This document shows, piece by piece, positions 32,706 through 40,642 of a DNA stretch of 64,000 nt. The position numbers were made by a program, and so were the translations under genes. The stretch comes from Mycolicibacterium sphagni (GTDB taxonomy: Bacteria; Actinomycetota; Actinomycetes; Mycobacteriales; Mycobacteriaceae): assembly GCF_013337765.1 (NCBI RefSeq), contig NZ_VBSB01000035.1:62001-126000 (forward strand), written 5' to 3'. A model generated the notes under the pieces. The model was not told the DNA's origin. It saw only the letters and a list, made by a program, of their open reading frames with translations, and did not search any database. The stretch's first letter is position 1. Each line of letters starts with the position of its first letter.

Positions 32706-34202
32706 GTGACAAGCGTGCAGGACGACACCGGCGTACTGGCCGGTGATGAGCGGATGCTCATCGATGGTGAGCTGCAATTGACCGGTAGCGGAGCGACATT
32801 CGATGTGATCCATCCGGCCAGCGAGCAGGTTGCCGGGCAGGCGACTGACGGCACGGTCGACGATATGGCGCGTGCGGTCGGGGCGGCGCGGCGGGCTTTC
32901 GATGAGACCGACTGGTCGCGCGATCTGGAGTTTCGCTATCACTGCATGATCCAGCTTCACGAAGCGCTGGAGCGTAACAAGGAGCATCTGCGCCGGGTGT
33001 TGATCACCGAGGTCGGCTGTCCGGTGTCGGTCAGCGGCAGCCAGATCGAGAGCCCGATCGACGAGGTCAAGCACTGGGCCGAGCACGGCAAGAACTTCCA
33101 GTACCTGGCCGACAACGGGGTGCACGAGACGCCGCTGGGGCCCGCGCGGCGCAAGATCCACTACGAGCCGGTCGGCGTGGTCGGTGCGATCACGCCGTGG
33201 AACGTGCCCTTCTATCTGAATATCGCCGAGACGGTGCCGGCCTTGATGGCGGGTAACACCGTGGTCCTCAAGCCGGCGCAGTTGACGCCGTGGTCGGGCA
33301 GTGAGTACGGCCGGATCGTGGCCGAGGAGACCGACATCCCGGCCGGGGTGTTCAACGTCGTGGTGTCCAACGCCAACGAGGTGGGCGCGGCGTTGTCGGC
33401 GGATCCGCGGGTGGACATGATCACGTTCACCGGCTCGACCGCGACCGGGCGGGCGATCCTGGCCGCCGGCGCGTCGACGGTGAAGAAGACTCTGTTGGAG
33501 CTGGGTGGCAAGAGCGCCCATATCGTCCTCGACGACGCCGATTTCAACTCCGCATTGCCGATGGCGGCGATGATGGCGTGTGTGATGAGCGGCCAATCCT
33601 GCATCATGCCCAGCCGGATTCTGTTGCCGCGCAGCCGCTATGACGAAGGCATCGAGATCCTGAAGAACATGATGGCCGGCTTCCCGGTCGGTGACCCGTG
33701 GACGCCGGGCAACATGCAGGGCCCCCAGATCAGCAAAGGACAGCGCGACAAGGTGCTGGGGTTGATCAAGTCCGGCATCGACTCCGGCGCCCGGCTGATC
33801 ACCGGTGGTGGGGTCCCCGAGAACTTGCCGGTGGGGTACTACACGCAGCCGACGCTGCTCGCCGATGTCGATCCGAATTCTCAGATCGCGCAGGAGGAGA
33901 TCTTCGGACCGGTGCTGACCGTGACCCCCTACGACACCGACGACGAGGCCATCGCGATCGCGAACAACAGCATCTACGGGCTCTCCGGCGAGGTCAGTGG
34001 CGGCGACCTCGATCGGGCGTTTGCGGTCGCGACCTGCATGCGCACCGGCAACGTGACCATCAACGGCAAAAGCCACTTCGGCATCGGCAGCCCGTTCGGC
34101 GGCACCAAGCAGAGCGGGCTCGGATACCGCAACGGCGAAGAGGGCTACAAGGAGTACCTGGGCGCCAAGACCATCGGCATGCCCGATACGGCGGCGTCAT
34201 GA
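32706..34202 (+). CDS. NAD(P)-dependent aldehyde dehydrogenase
   Basis: The 498-residue ALDH starts at GTG 32706, after AGGAGTGAG. The NAD-binding region contains ITPWNVPFYLNI and FTGSTATGRAI. The catalytic Glu is about 265 (LLELGGKSAH) and the catalytic Cys about 299 (MSGQSCIMPSR). It would oxidise an aldehyde intermediate to an acid in the island pathway. The class cannot be narrowed from sequence alone. Its last codon overlaps the next ATG (ATGA, 34199), so from here to 37225 the operon is continuously coupled. Confidence 0.9.
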   Translation: MTSVQDDTGVLAGDERMLIDGELQLTGSGATFDVIHPASEQVAGQATDGTVDDMARAVGAARRAFDETDWSRDLEFRYHCMIQLHEALERNKEHLRRVLITEVGCPVSVSGSQIESPIDEVKHWAEHGKNFQYLADNGVHETPLGPARRKIHYEPVGVVGAITPWNVPFYLNIAETVPALMAGNTVVLKPAQLTPWSGSEYGRIVAEETDIPAGVFNVVVSNANEVGAALSADPRVDMITFTGSTATGRAILAAGASTVKKTLLELGGKSAHIVLDDADFNSALPMAAMMACVMSGQSCIMPSRILLPRSRYDEGIEILKNMMAGFPVGDPWTPGNMQGPQISKGQRDKVLGLIKSGIDSGARLITGGGVPENLPVGYYTQPTLLADVDPNSQIAQEEIFGPVLTVTPYDTDDEAIAIANNSIYGLSGEVSGGDLDRAFAVATCMRTGNVTINGKSHFGIGSPFGGTKQSGLGYRNGEEGYKEYLGAKTIGMPDTAAS

Positions 34203-34669
34203 ATCCACCGGCAGTAATGGATGCGCAGCGCCTCAGCGATCAACTCGAAATCAGCGCACTGCTCCACAGGTACGCACGTGCGGTCGACACCAAAGACTGG
34301 GACCTGTACCGCTCAGTGTTCACCGACGATGCGGTCCTCGACTACTCCTCGGCGGGAATCCCGGTCGGCTCGCGCGACCAGATCGCCGAGATGTTCAATC
34401 AGGCGTTCACCGCAATCCCGCGGACCATGCACTACATCACCAACATCGAAATCGAGTTCGACGACGGGCCGGGCGACACTGCGCGGGCGCGGGCGATGTT
34501 CTACAACCCGATGCTGTTGCCGGGCATGGTTGAGCAGAGTTCCTGCGGCGGCTATTACCTACACGATCTGGTTCGCACGGATGTGGGTTGGTGTAGCAGA
34601 CATCTGCGCGAGGACAACGTGTGGTTCATCAACCGCCCCGACCTCAATCCGCCAACGTCAGGACGTTGA
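34199..34669 (+). CDS. SnoaL/NTF2-like protein (SnoaL_4 type)
   Basis: 156 residues from ATG 34199. The pattern QLEISALLHRYARAVDTKDWDLYRSVFTDDAVLDYSS is a textbook SnoaL_4 opening, ending with YYLHDLVRTDVGWCSRHLREDNVWF. Relatives include small dehydratases, isomerases and Rieske dioxygenase beta subunits of the NTF2 fold. It could be the beta subunit of the Rieske oxygenase, though it is separated from it by three genes. Overlaps: ATGA with the ALDH and TGATG with the LLM gene. Confidence 0.8.
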   Translation: MNPPAVMDAQRLSDQLEISALLHRYARAVDTKDWDLYRSVFTDDAVLDYSSAGIPVGSRDQIAEMFNQAFTAIPRTMHYITNIEIEFDDGPGDTARARAMFYNPMLLPGMVEQSSCGGYYLHDLVRTDVGWCSRHLREDNVWFINRPDLNPPTSGR

Positions 34670-35562
34670 TGCAAATCTGGACCGGGACCGCGTTCATGCA
34701 CACCGCCGAAGCCGTACCCGTAGCACGCATGCTCGATGAGGCCGGCTTCGATGGGATCGTCGTTTCCGACCACATGATCTACCCACGGAACCTGTCCTCG
34801 CCGTATCCGTCGCCAACCGGAAAGCCGATGTGGACACCCGAGACAGCCTGGCCCGACTCCTGGGTCCTCATCGGTGCAATGGCCGCGGTGACCACTTCGA
34901 TCAAGTTCACCAATGCTGTCTACATCGCTCCGGCCCGACCCCTACTGGAGGTTGCCAAGCAGGTAGCGACCGCAGCGGTCATCTCCGGCGACCGAGTCAC
35001 CCTCACCGTCGGTGCCGGATGGATGCGCGAAGAGTTCGAGCTGATGGGCCAAGACTTCGCCACCCGTGGTAAACGACTCGACGAGATGATCGTGGCGCTA
35101 CCCCACCTGTGGCGCGGAGGCTGGGTGGCGTGGAGCGGAAAGCATTACCAGATACCGGAATTGATGTTGGAGCCCCATCCGGCGAAGGCGGTACCGATAA
35201 TGTGCGGTGGCGAATCCGAAGCGGCGCTGCGTCGCGCAGCGCGGTTGTGCGACGGCTGGGTCGGCAACGCCTACACCTGGGAGGACGCTGAAGAAAAGGT
35301 CACCACCCTCAACACACTTCGGCGCTCCTACGGGCGCACCGACGCGCCGTTCGAGATCATGCTCGCGATACGCGACGTGCCGTCGGCGGACATGTTCCGA
35401 CGGGCCGAGGATATCGGCGTGACCGCGGTGATGTGTAGCCCGTGGGCCATGGCCGACGATGTCGCGTCCGGTTCTCACGACGGGTTCAAGTTGACCGCCG
35501 ACCGCTATCGCGCACCCATCGAACGGTTCGCCGACACCATCCTCGCCAAGATGTCGCGATGA
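34669..35562 (+). CDS. LLM-class (F420-dependent type) oxidoreductase
   Basis: 297 residues from ATG 34669; longer frames lie inside the previous gene. It belongs to the luciferase-like TIM-barrel family: EAVPVARMLDEAGFDGIVVSDHM, ERVTLTVGAGWMREEFELMG-like blocks, then GGESEAALRRAARLCDGWV. Mycobacterial members of this subclass (TIGR03619-like) mostly use F420. The reaction is likely a hydride transfer to or from a pathway intermediate, or a monooxygenation if FMN is used. The substrate is unknown. TGATG overlap upstream and ATGA overlap downstream place it firmly in the operon. Confidence 0.85.
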   Translation: MQIWTGTAFMHTAEAVPVARMLDEAGFDGIVVSDHMIYPRNLSSPYPSPTGKPMWTPETAWPDSWVLIGAMAAVTTSIKFTNAVYIAPARPLLEVAKQVATAAVISGDRVTLTVGAGWMREEFELMGQDFATRGKRLDEMIVALPHLWRGGWVAWSGKHYQIPELMLEPHPAKAVPIMCGGESEAALRRAARLCDGWVGNAYTWEDAEEKVTTLNTLRRSYGRTDAPFEIMLAIRDVPSADMFRRAEDIGVTAVMCSPWAMADDVASGSHDGFKLTADRYRAPIERFADTILAKMSR

Positions 35563-36392
35563 CCGAATCCGCTGCCAGGAAACAAGACCCGCGGCCCCCG
35601 GAGGGGGATTGGCTGGGCACGAAGTTCTTGCGATTCGAGCGAGAGGGCCCCTTCGGGGTGTGCACACTCGACCGGCCCGAGGCGCGCAATGCGATGACGC
35701 CGGCGATGTACTTCGGCATCAAGTACGCGGTCAACCACGTGGCGTCCGATCCGGACCTCGCGGGCCTGATCATCACCGGCACCGCCGACGTTTTCGCGCC
35801 CGGAGGCGACATGGGAGGTGGCGGCGAAGACAACTGGTTGACGTTCGGTTCCGCACTGGGCATGGATGCACTCCCGTTCGACACGTTGCGCCAGTCGGCC
35901 AAACCCGTTGTGGCCGCGGTCAACGGCCTCTGTCAGGGCGGCGGCATGCAGATCGCCCTGTGCGCCGATATGGCCGTGGTCAGCGACCGAGCGAGGTTCC
36001 GGGTGCCCGAGCTGTACCGCGGGATCGCTGACACCTACTACAGCCACATGCTGGCCAGGCTCATCGGACCGGTCCGGACCAGAGACCTGATGTTCACCGG
36101 CCGGACCCTGTCGGCCCAGGAGGCCCTGGACTGGGGCCTGATTGCCCGTGTCGTCCCGCACGACGACCTGCCCGACGCGGCGCGGGAGGTGCTGGCCCAG
36201 TGCTGTCGGACCGCGCCGCACGCCCGCGGGACCATCAAATCGAGCCTGGACAACTACATCGGACTGTACGACCGCATCGGCATGCAGGCCAGCCTCGGCG
36301 CACCTGAGTCGATCGAAGGCTTCTCGGCCTTCAAGGAGCGGCGCTCGCCGAGCTGGGTCCACCCAGCCTTGCGGCTCGACGAGCGCCTCTGA
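35559..36392 (+). CDS. Enoyl-CoA hydratase/isomerase (crotonase) family protein
   Basis: 277 residues from ATG 35559. It has the crotonase oxyanion loop (ADVFAPGGDMGGGGEDN) and GLCQGGGMQIALCADMAVV. Of the two hydratase glutamates, the first is replaced (GGGMQ). The second is present in FRVPELYRG, so it may be an isomerase- or lyase-type crotonase. It implies a CoA-thioester stage in the island pathway, yet no CoA ligase or transferase is in the island. TGATG overlaps the SDR start. Confidence 0.85.
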   Translation: MTESAARKQDPRPPEGDWLGTKFLRFEREGPFGVCTLDRPEARNAMTPAMYFGIKYAVNHVASDPDLAGLIITGTADVFAPGGDMGGGGEDNWLTFGSALGMDALPFDTLRQSAKPVVAAVNGLCQGGGMQIALCADMAVVSDRARFRVPELYRGIADTYYSHMLARLIGPVRTRDLMFTGRTLSAQEALDWGLIARVVPHDDLPDAAREVLAQCCRTAPHARGTIKSSLDNYIGLYDRIGMQASLGAPESIEGFSAFKERRSPSWVHPALRLDERL

Positions 36393-37225
36393 TGTCAGCC
36401 CACCGACTCCTGTCGTCAGAAACGGAAGCAGCATCAATGCCAGAAGGCCTCGACGACCTGTTCGGCCTCTCGGGGAGGATCGCGATCGTCACTGGGGCGG
36501 CCGCCGGCATCGGCCTGGGGATTGCGCGTGTGCTCGCGTCAGCCGGCGCGACGGTAGTTCTCGCCGACCGTGACCAAACCGAGGCCGGGCGCCAAGCCGC
36601 CGCCATCGTCGCCGCAGGACATCGCGCCGTCGCAGTCGCTGTGGATCTCGCTGACGAGACGTCAATCGTTGAGGCGTGCGCGCATATCCACCAAGCCTAT
36701 GGACCGCCATGGTTATTGGTGAACAACGCGGCGCTGCAGGACCGTGAACCCCTCTTGGAGGCATCCGCCTCAGAATGGGATCGCATCCATGACGTCAACG
36801 CGCGCGGCGCTTTCCTGATGACACGCGAAACGGCGCGGGTGATGGTGGCGGCCGGATTGGGCGGCAGGATCGTGAACATCGCCTCAAACGCGCTGCGTGG
36901 TGGCCTGATCAAAGGCCTCACTTCCTACGCATCGTCCAAGGGAGCGCTGGTCGCGCTGAGCCTCGCCTCCGCGTTCGAACTGGCCGAGCACGCAATCACG
37001 GTCAACACGATCCTTCCCGGTGCGGTCATCACCCCAGGCGCAATCAACGCCAAAGGCCCGGCTAGCGACGGCCCTGCCACGCGCAAGACACCCTTCGGCT
37101 TCCAATCCCCAGGCGAAATTGGCGCTGCCGTATTGTTTTTCGCTTCACCTGCGGCGCGTCCCATCACGAACCAGGTGCTCGCAGTAGACGGCGGATTCTC
37201 CATCAGCACTGACGTTATTCAGTAG
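36392..37225 (+). CDS. Short-chain dehydrogenase/reductase
   Basis: 277 residues from ATG 36392; a second ATG at 36437 would remove 15 residues and begin nearer the fold. It has the cofactor motif TGAAAGIGLGIARV, the structural NNAA, and catalytic Ser...Tyr-X3-Lys as NIASNAL...SYASSKGAL. An Asp in LADRD after strand 2 suggests NAD preference. The end of the frame (DGGFSISTDV) is the standard C-terminal SDR block. Last gene of the island operon, 23 bases before the tRNA-Arg gene's 3' end. Confidence 0.9.
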   Translation: MSAHRLLSSETEAASMPEGLDDLFGLSGRIAIVTGAAAGIGLGIARVLASAGATVVLADRDQTEAGRQAAAIVAAGHRAVAVAVDLADETSIVEACAHIHQAYGPPWLLVNNAALQDREPLLEASASEWDRIHDVNARGAFLMTRETARVMVAAGLGGRIVNIASNALRGGLIKGLTSYASSKGALVALSLASAFELAEHAITVNTILPGAVITPGAINAKGPASDGPATRKTPFGFQSPGEIGAAVLFFASPAARPITNQVLAVDGGFSISTDVIQ

Positions 37226-37248
37226 GGCTAAATACACCCTCTGACCAG

Positions 37249-37322
37249 CGCCCCCGGCAGGAATCGAACCTGCGACCTAGGGATTAGAAGGCCCTTGCTC
37301 TATCCGACTGAGCTACGGAGGC
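37249..37322 (-). tRNA. tRNA-Arg (anticodon UCU), intact
   Basis: A 74-nt cloverleaf on the minus strand. The acceptor stem GCCTCCG pairs with CGGGGGC (one G-U). The D arm has GCTC/GAGC, the T arm GCAGG/CCTGC with TTCGATT loop. The anticodon loop CTTCTAA reads TCT at 34-36, and the discriminator is G. The anticodon stem has a C-T mismatch next to the loop. No CCA is encoded. Its 3' half is duplicated at 26592-26629, making it the probable attachment gene of the island on its left. Confidence 0.93.
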
Positions 37323-37418
37323 AGCGCGTGGATAGTTTAGCGGGGCTGGTTTGCCAGAAGAGGCACGTGTGGCTTTCTGTGAATTGGAATCTTGATGAGC
37401 TCAGATCCACGCGAGCGT

Positions 37419-37772
37419 TCAATCAGTGCCGAAGCGGGCCTGCACCGCCTTCTGCAGCCGCTGCACTTCCTTCAACTTTTCCCGCAGCCGCAGCACCGGC
37501 TCGGGCGTCCGCTCGGCACCCCAGCCGGCGTCGAGCCGGCTTGACCAGCGGCGCTCAGCAACGAGGATCAGGTCCTCAAGGTCCTCGATCTCGGCCTGCA
37601 TCAACTCGCTGAACAGCCTCGCCTGAGCTGCATCGTTGGGATGAAATCCATGCTCCGTCGACTTACGCGGAAACCGCCGGCTCAGGGGCGCGGACGCGTG
37701 CGTGATGTACGTCGGCTCGGCGCGGGCGGTCAGGGCACCGGCGGCGGCGGGGTACGGCTCTTCGAGAAGCAT
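37419..37772 (-). CDS. Conserved hypothetical helical protein
   Basis: About 117 residues from ATG 37772 (MLLEEPYPAAAG); the frame is open to 37841 but the extra 23 codons have no better start. The second half is strongly helical and charged (ARLFSELMQAEIEDLEDLILVAERRW... and LRLREKLKEVQRLQKAV), consistent with a coiled coil. No signal peptide or membrane segment is seen, and function is unknown. It lies 96 bases right of the tRNA gene, so it should be core rather than island DNA. Confidence 0.6.
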   Translation of the reverse strand: MLLEEPYPAAAGALTARAEPTYITHASAPLSRRFPRKSTEHGFHPNDAAQARLFSELMQAEIEDLEDLILVAERRWSSRLDAGWGAERTPEPVLRLREKLKEVQRLQKAVQARFGTD

Positions 37773-37948
37773 CGTCAAATCATCGCTGGGAATCGCTTCG
37801 CGTTTCCTGGGAGTCAAGTTGGACAGACAATCCGACGCCACCGGATGTTCACTTTGCCAGCGCTTTGACCGGCGCGGCTGAGCTATCTAGCTTCGCTCGC
37901 CAGTTATCTTGAGCGCTGGCCTGCGGGAATGGCCCCTGCGCCAAAATA

Positions 37949-37971
37949 GAACCTGAGAATTCCTCAGGTTC
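37949..37971. promoter_or_regulatory. Perfect palindrome GAACCTGAG-N5-CTCAGGTTC
   Basis: 9-bp arms with an AATTC centre, about 90 bases upstream of the esterase ATG. It may be an operator or a bidirectional terminator between the helical protein gene and the esterase. No T-run follows. Confidence 0.5.
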
Positions 37972-38060
37972 GACCAAAGTTGAGTTATGGTGTGACGACT
38001 GGCACACGCCGGGAAGTAGCAAAGGCGTTAGGCAGGCTAAGGACAAGGGAGTCTTCAGCT

Positions 38061-39269
38061 ATGAGCAGCCCGATCGAGCAGGTCACCGCGCGCTGCGCGC
38101 AGGCGTTCCACACTGGTTCGCTGCTGCTCCGCGGGTCGCCAGCGGCCGCGGGCTGGGTGCTCGGCTGGCTCTCGGCCGAATTCGCCCCGCACGTTCTCAC
38201 CGGTCACGGGCTCTCTGTCGTTCCGTCACCGCTGGAGAAGATCGCCTGTGCGCTGGCTGTCCAGAAAGCCGACACCGTCCTCGATGCAGCTCTTGAAGGC
38301 ACCTTCGGCAAGAACTACACCGACGCCGTGCGTCATCCGCTCGAGGAGTACGCCGCCCGTCGGCCGAACCTGGCCGGCGTCGTCGCCGCCATGCGGCACC
38401 GGGGCCGCTACGCGAAGAAGACCACGAACATCTCGTACGGACCCGGCGGACGCAACCACCTGCTCGACATCTGGCGCCGCCCCGACCTGCCCGAGGGGTA
38501 TCGCGCGCCGGTCCTGATTCATGTGCCTGGCGGTGCGTGGTCGGTCAATGACAAACGGGGCCAGGGCTATCCGCTGATGACTCGGATGTCCGAGCTGGGT
38601 TGGATCTGCGTCTCGATCAACTACAGTCGCAGCCCGCGCAACGCCTTCCCACGCCACATCATCGACGTCAAACGCGCCATCGCCTGGGTCAGGGAGAACA
38701 TCGCCGAATACGGCGGAGATCCCGAGTTCATCGCCATCACCGGCGGCTCGGCCGGCGGGCACCTGTCTTCACTGGCGGCGCTCACCGCGGGTGACCCCAC
38801 GTTCCAGCCGGGCTTCGAAGGCGCCGACACCAGTGTGCAGGCCGCCGCGCCCTATTACGGCGTCTACGACCTCACCAGCTCCGACAACATGCACCCGCTG
38901 ATGATGCCGCTGCTCGAGCACGTCGTCATGCAGCGCCGCCTGGCTGACGAGCCGGAGTTGTACCGGAACGCCTCGCCCATGCATCGCATCCACCGCAACG
39001 CGCCGCCGTTTTTCGTGCTGCACGGTGAGAACGACGCCGTCATCCCGAGTGCGCAGGCGCGGGCGTTCACTGCCGCGCTGCGAAAGTCCGGCCCCCGCAC
39101 TGTTTCTTACGCGGAACTGCCCAACGCGCACCACGCGTTCGACCACATCGCGACTCTGCGCTGCCAGCTGGCGGCCGAGGCCGTAGCGAGCTTCCTCGGC
39201 ATCGTCTATGGCCGGCACGTCGCAGCAGGAAAGCGCACCAGAAGGGTCGCGGTCAGCTCAGCGAGCTGA
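38061..39269 (+). CDS. HSL-family alpha/beta-hydrolase (esterase/lipase, LipC-like)
   Basis: 402 residues from ATG 38061, with AAGGGAG upstream; the frame extends to 37980 without a better start. The hydrolase fold is in the C-terminal two thirds: an oxyanion element LIHVPGGAWSV (HGG replaced by PGG), nucleophile GGSAGGHLSS, then HGENDAVIPS (Asp) and NAHHAFD (His). The extra N-terminal 110 residues are helical. Length and layout match mycobacterial LipC-type carboxylesterases, some of which are surface-associated, but no clear signal peptide is visible. The substrate is probably short- to medium-chain esters. Confidence 0.85.
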   Translation: MSSPIEQVTARCAQAFHTGSLLLRGSPAAAGWVLGWLSAEFAPHVLTGHGLSVVPSPLEKIACALAVQKADTVLDAALEGTFGKNYTDAVRHPLEEYAARRPNLAGVVAAMRHRGRYAKKTTNISYGPGGRNHLLDIWRRPDLPEGYRAPVLIHVPGGAWSVNDKRGQGYPLMTRMSELGWICVSINYSRSPRNAFPRHIIDVKRAIAWVRENIAEYGGDPEFIAITGGSAGGHLSSLAALTAGDPTFQPGFEGADTSVQAAAPYYGVYDLTSSDNMHPLMMPLLEHVVMQRRLADEPELYRNASPMHRIHRNAPPFFVLHGENDAVIPSAQARAFTAALRKSGPRTVSYAELPNAHHAFDHIATLRCQLAAEAVASFLGIVYGRHVAAGKRTRRVAVSSAS

Positions 39270-39272
39270 CGG

Positions 39273-39917
39273 TCAGGCCACCGTCATCAGATAGTCCGCG
39301 CCACCCAGATAGACGATGGTCGACGGGCTCGGGGTAACCGCGGCGTTGACGATCGCAGTCGCGAATTCTTCGACCGGGACGATGATGGTCTCGTCGCCGG
39401 ACACCACCGTCACGTGGATTCCCGCGTGGTCGAGCTCCGAACGCATTGTGTAGAGCGCGGTTTCGCCTGCCCGCTTGCTTGCGGCGACTCCCGAATATCC
39501 CTTCGGCACAGCCTTGTTCGGGTAGAAGTGCGCCTGGTGGCTGGTGACGTAGACGATCCGGGCACCGGCTCGCATCAGCGGCATGGCCAGTGACGCGAGT
39601 TGGCGCTGGGCATCGCGATTGCGCCGCATCTCGAGGCCACCTGACGCGTTGAGGATCAACGCGTCCAGCTTGCCGAAATGGGTCGTGATGTATTGCATCA
39701 TCGCCGCGACCTCAACATCGTCGGAGATGTCGGCCGCCAGGGCCGTCGCATTGCCGCCGGCACTGCGGATCGCCTCGACGACCGCGTTCGCCCGGTTCAC
39801 CTTCTCGCGGTAGTTCACGATGACGTGGGTATCGGGGGAGGCGAGCTGGTGTGCGACCTCGGCTCCGATGCCTCTGGATGCGCCCGTGATCAAGACGACG
39901 CGTGCAGGTTGCTGCAT
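39273..39917 (-). CDS. Short SDR-fold protein with an atypical active site
   Basis: A 214-residue SDR with the cofactor motif ITGASRGIGAEV. The usual Tyr-X3-Lys is altered: around the Lys the sequence is YSGVAASKRAG, with Val where Tyr belongs and a Tyr three residues earlier. Similar YxxVAxSKRAGE blocks occur, from memory, in a mycobacterial SDR subgroup, so it may be a conserved variant rather than an error. The structural NAG is NASG. It converges tightly with the esterase gene (gap of 3 bases). Confidence 0.8.
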   Translation of the reverse strand: MQQPARVVLITGASRGIGAEVAHQLASPDTHVIVNYREKVNRANAVVEAIRSAGGNATALAADISDDVEVAAMMQYITTHFGKLDALILNASGGLEMRRNRDAQRQLASLAMPLMRAGARIVYVTSHQAHFYPNKAVPKGYSGVAASKRAGETALYTMRSELDHAGIHVTVVSGDETIIVPVEEFATAIVNAAVTPSPSTIVYLGGADYLMTVA

Positions 39918-39954
39918 GGCGGGTTCCTTCCGTTGCTGCGGCGAAGCCCACGCT

Positions 39955-40005
39955 ACACGAACTCTAAGAAAAATAAGGTAAATATAAGATAACGCTAAGC
40001 GGTGG
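39955..40005. promoter_or_regulatory. AT-rich spacer upstream of the SDR gene
   Basis: An unusually AT-rich stretch for this genome, with several TAA/TTA steps (AATAAGGTAAATATAAG). It separates the minus-strand SDR start from the stop of the next minus-strand gene. It probably contains the SDR promoter and may attract AT-hook silencers such as Lsr2; the latter is speculation. Confidence 0.35.
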
Positions 40006-40013
40006 CAGGCCCC

Positions 40014-40313
40014 TCAGATGGGCGAGCTGACGTCCTGCGGTCTAAGCAGCGGCAGCACCAGTGCGATGATGACCAGCCAGCCCAGCGCCGCCACGGGAAT
40101 CGCCCATATCCGCCGCGCTGCCAGCGCGTGCTGGCAGCGATCGGCCGCGCCGGCGAATGTCGCCTGCGCCAGGTCCGCGCTAAAACCGCTGCCGCACTTG
40201 ACTTGTACGCCCCACGGGTCGAATTCGGGTAAGTACACCGGCCAACGCAGCGCGAGCAGGCCGACCGTCAGCAGCACCACCGCGACGGCGCCCGCGACGA
40301 TGCGCCGGGTCAT
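40014..40313 (-). CDS. Small two-helix membrane protein of unknown function
   Basis: 99 residues from ATG 40313, which overlaps the previous stop by one base (TGATG). There is a helix near the N-terminus (IVAGAVAVVLLTVGLLAL), a Cys-containing extracytoplasmic loop with CGSGF and ADRCQHA, and a second helix (IPVAALGWLVIIALVLPLL). The two Cys could be disulfide-bonded outside the membrane. I do not know a function. It is co-transcribed with the small membrane protein upstream. Confidence 0.7.
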   Translation of the reverse strand: MTRRIVAGAVAVVLLTVGLLALRWPVYLPEFDPWGVQVKCGSGFSADLAQATFAGAADRCQHALAARRIWAIPVAALGWLVIIALVLPLLRPQDVSSPI

Positions 40314-40540
40314 CACGTCATGCAGACATTCGCGAACAGCAGCACGGGCCACGATGCGATGGACCCGAGGAACGACACGACCAGGTCGACACCGTGCAGC
40401 TGCTGCAGGTGCTCGGTGTGGGTCGACGACCACACTAGGCCGACCGCGAGATAGGGGATGCCGAGCAGCAACCCGATCCCGATCAGTTCGGCGATGGTCA
40501 GCTTGAAATTGAGTATCTGTCGAAGCTTCGTCAGCATCAT
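40313..40540 (-). CDS. Small membrane protein, paralogue of the divergent neighbour
   Basis: 75 residues, with helices around IGIGLLLGIPYLAVGLVW and VVSFLGSIASWPVLLFANV. The N-terminal LRQILNFKLTIAELIGIGLLLGIPYLAVGL aligns by eye with the divergent protein at 40643-40903. Its own ATG at 40540 could be preceded by one more Met. Function is unknown. Confidence 0.7.
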   Translation of the reverse strand: MMLTKLRQILNFKLTIAELIGIGLLLGIPYLAVGLVWSSTHTEHLQQLHGVDLVVSFLGSIASWPVLLFANVCMT

Positions 40541-40642
40541 TGAGGTCCCCTCCCGCCCCAGGTGAGCCCAATCGTAATCAGTACGGCCACCAACGAAAGC
40601 AATTTGTGAGAACCTGGGTTTTCAGACTCGGGGAGGGGCCTG

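Noticed and set aside
32529..34076. Long minus-strand frame opposite the aldehyde dehydrogenase
   Set aside because: It mirrors a well-supported ALDH gene and its translation is Arg/His/Gly-rich noise.
26630..37248. Search for an integrase, transposase or phage gene inside the island
   Set aside because: None of the supported genes has tyrosine or serine recombinase motifs; no insertion sequence ends were seen.
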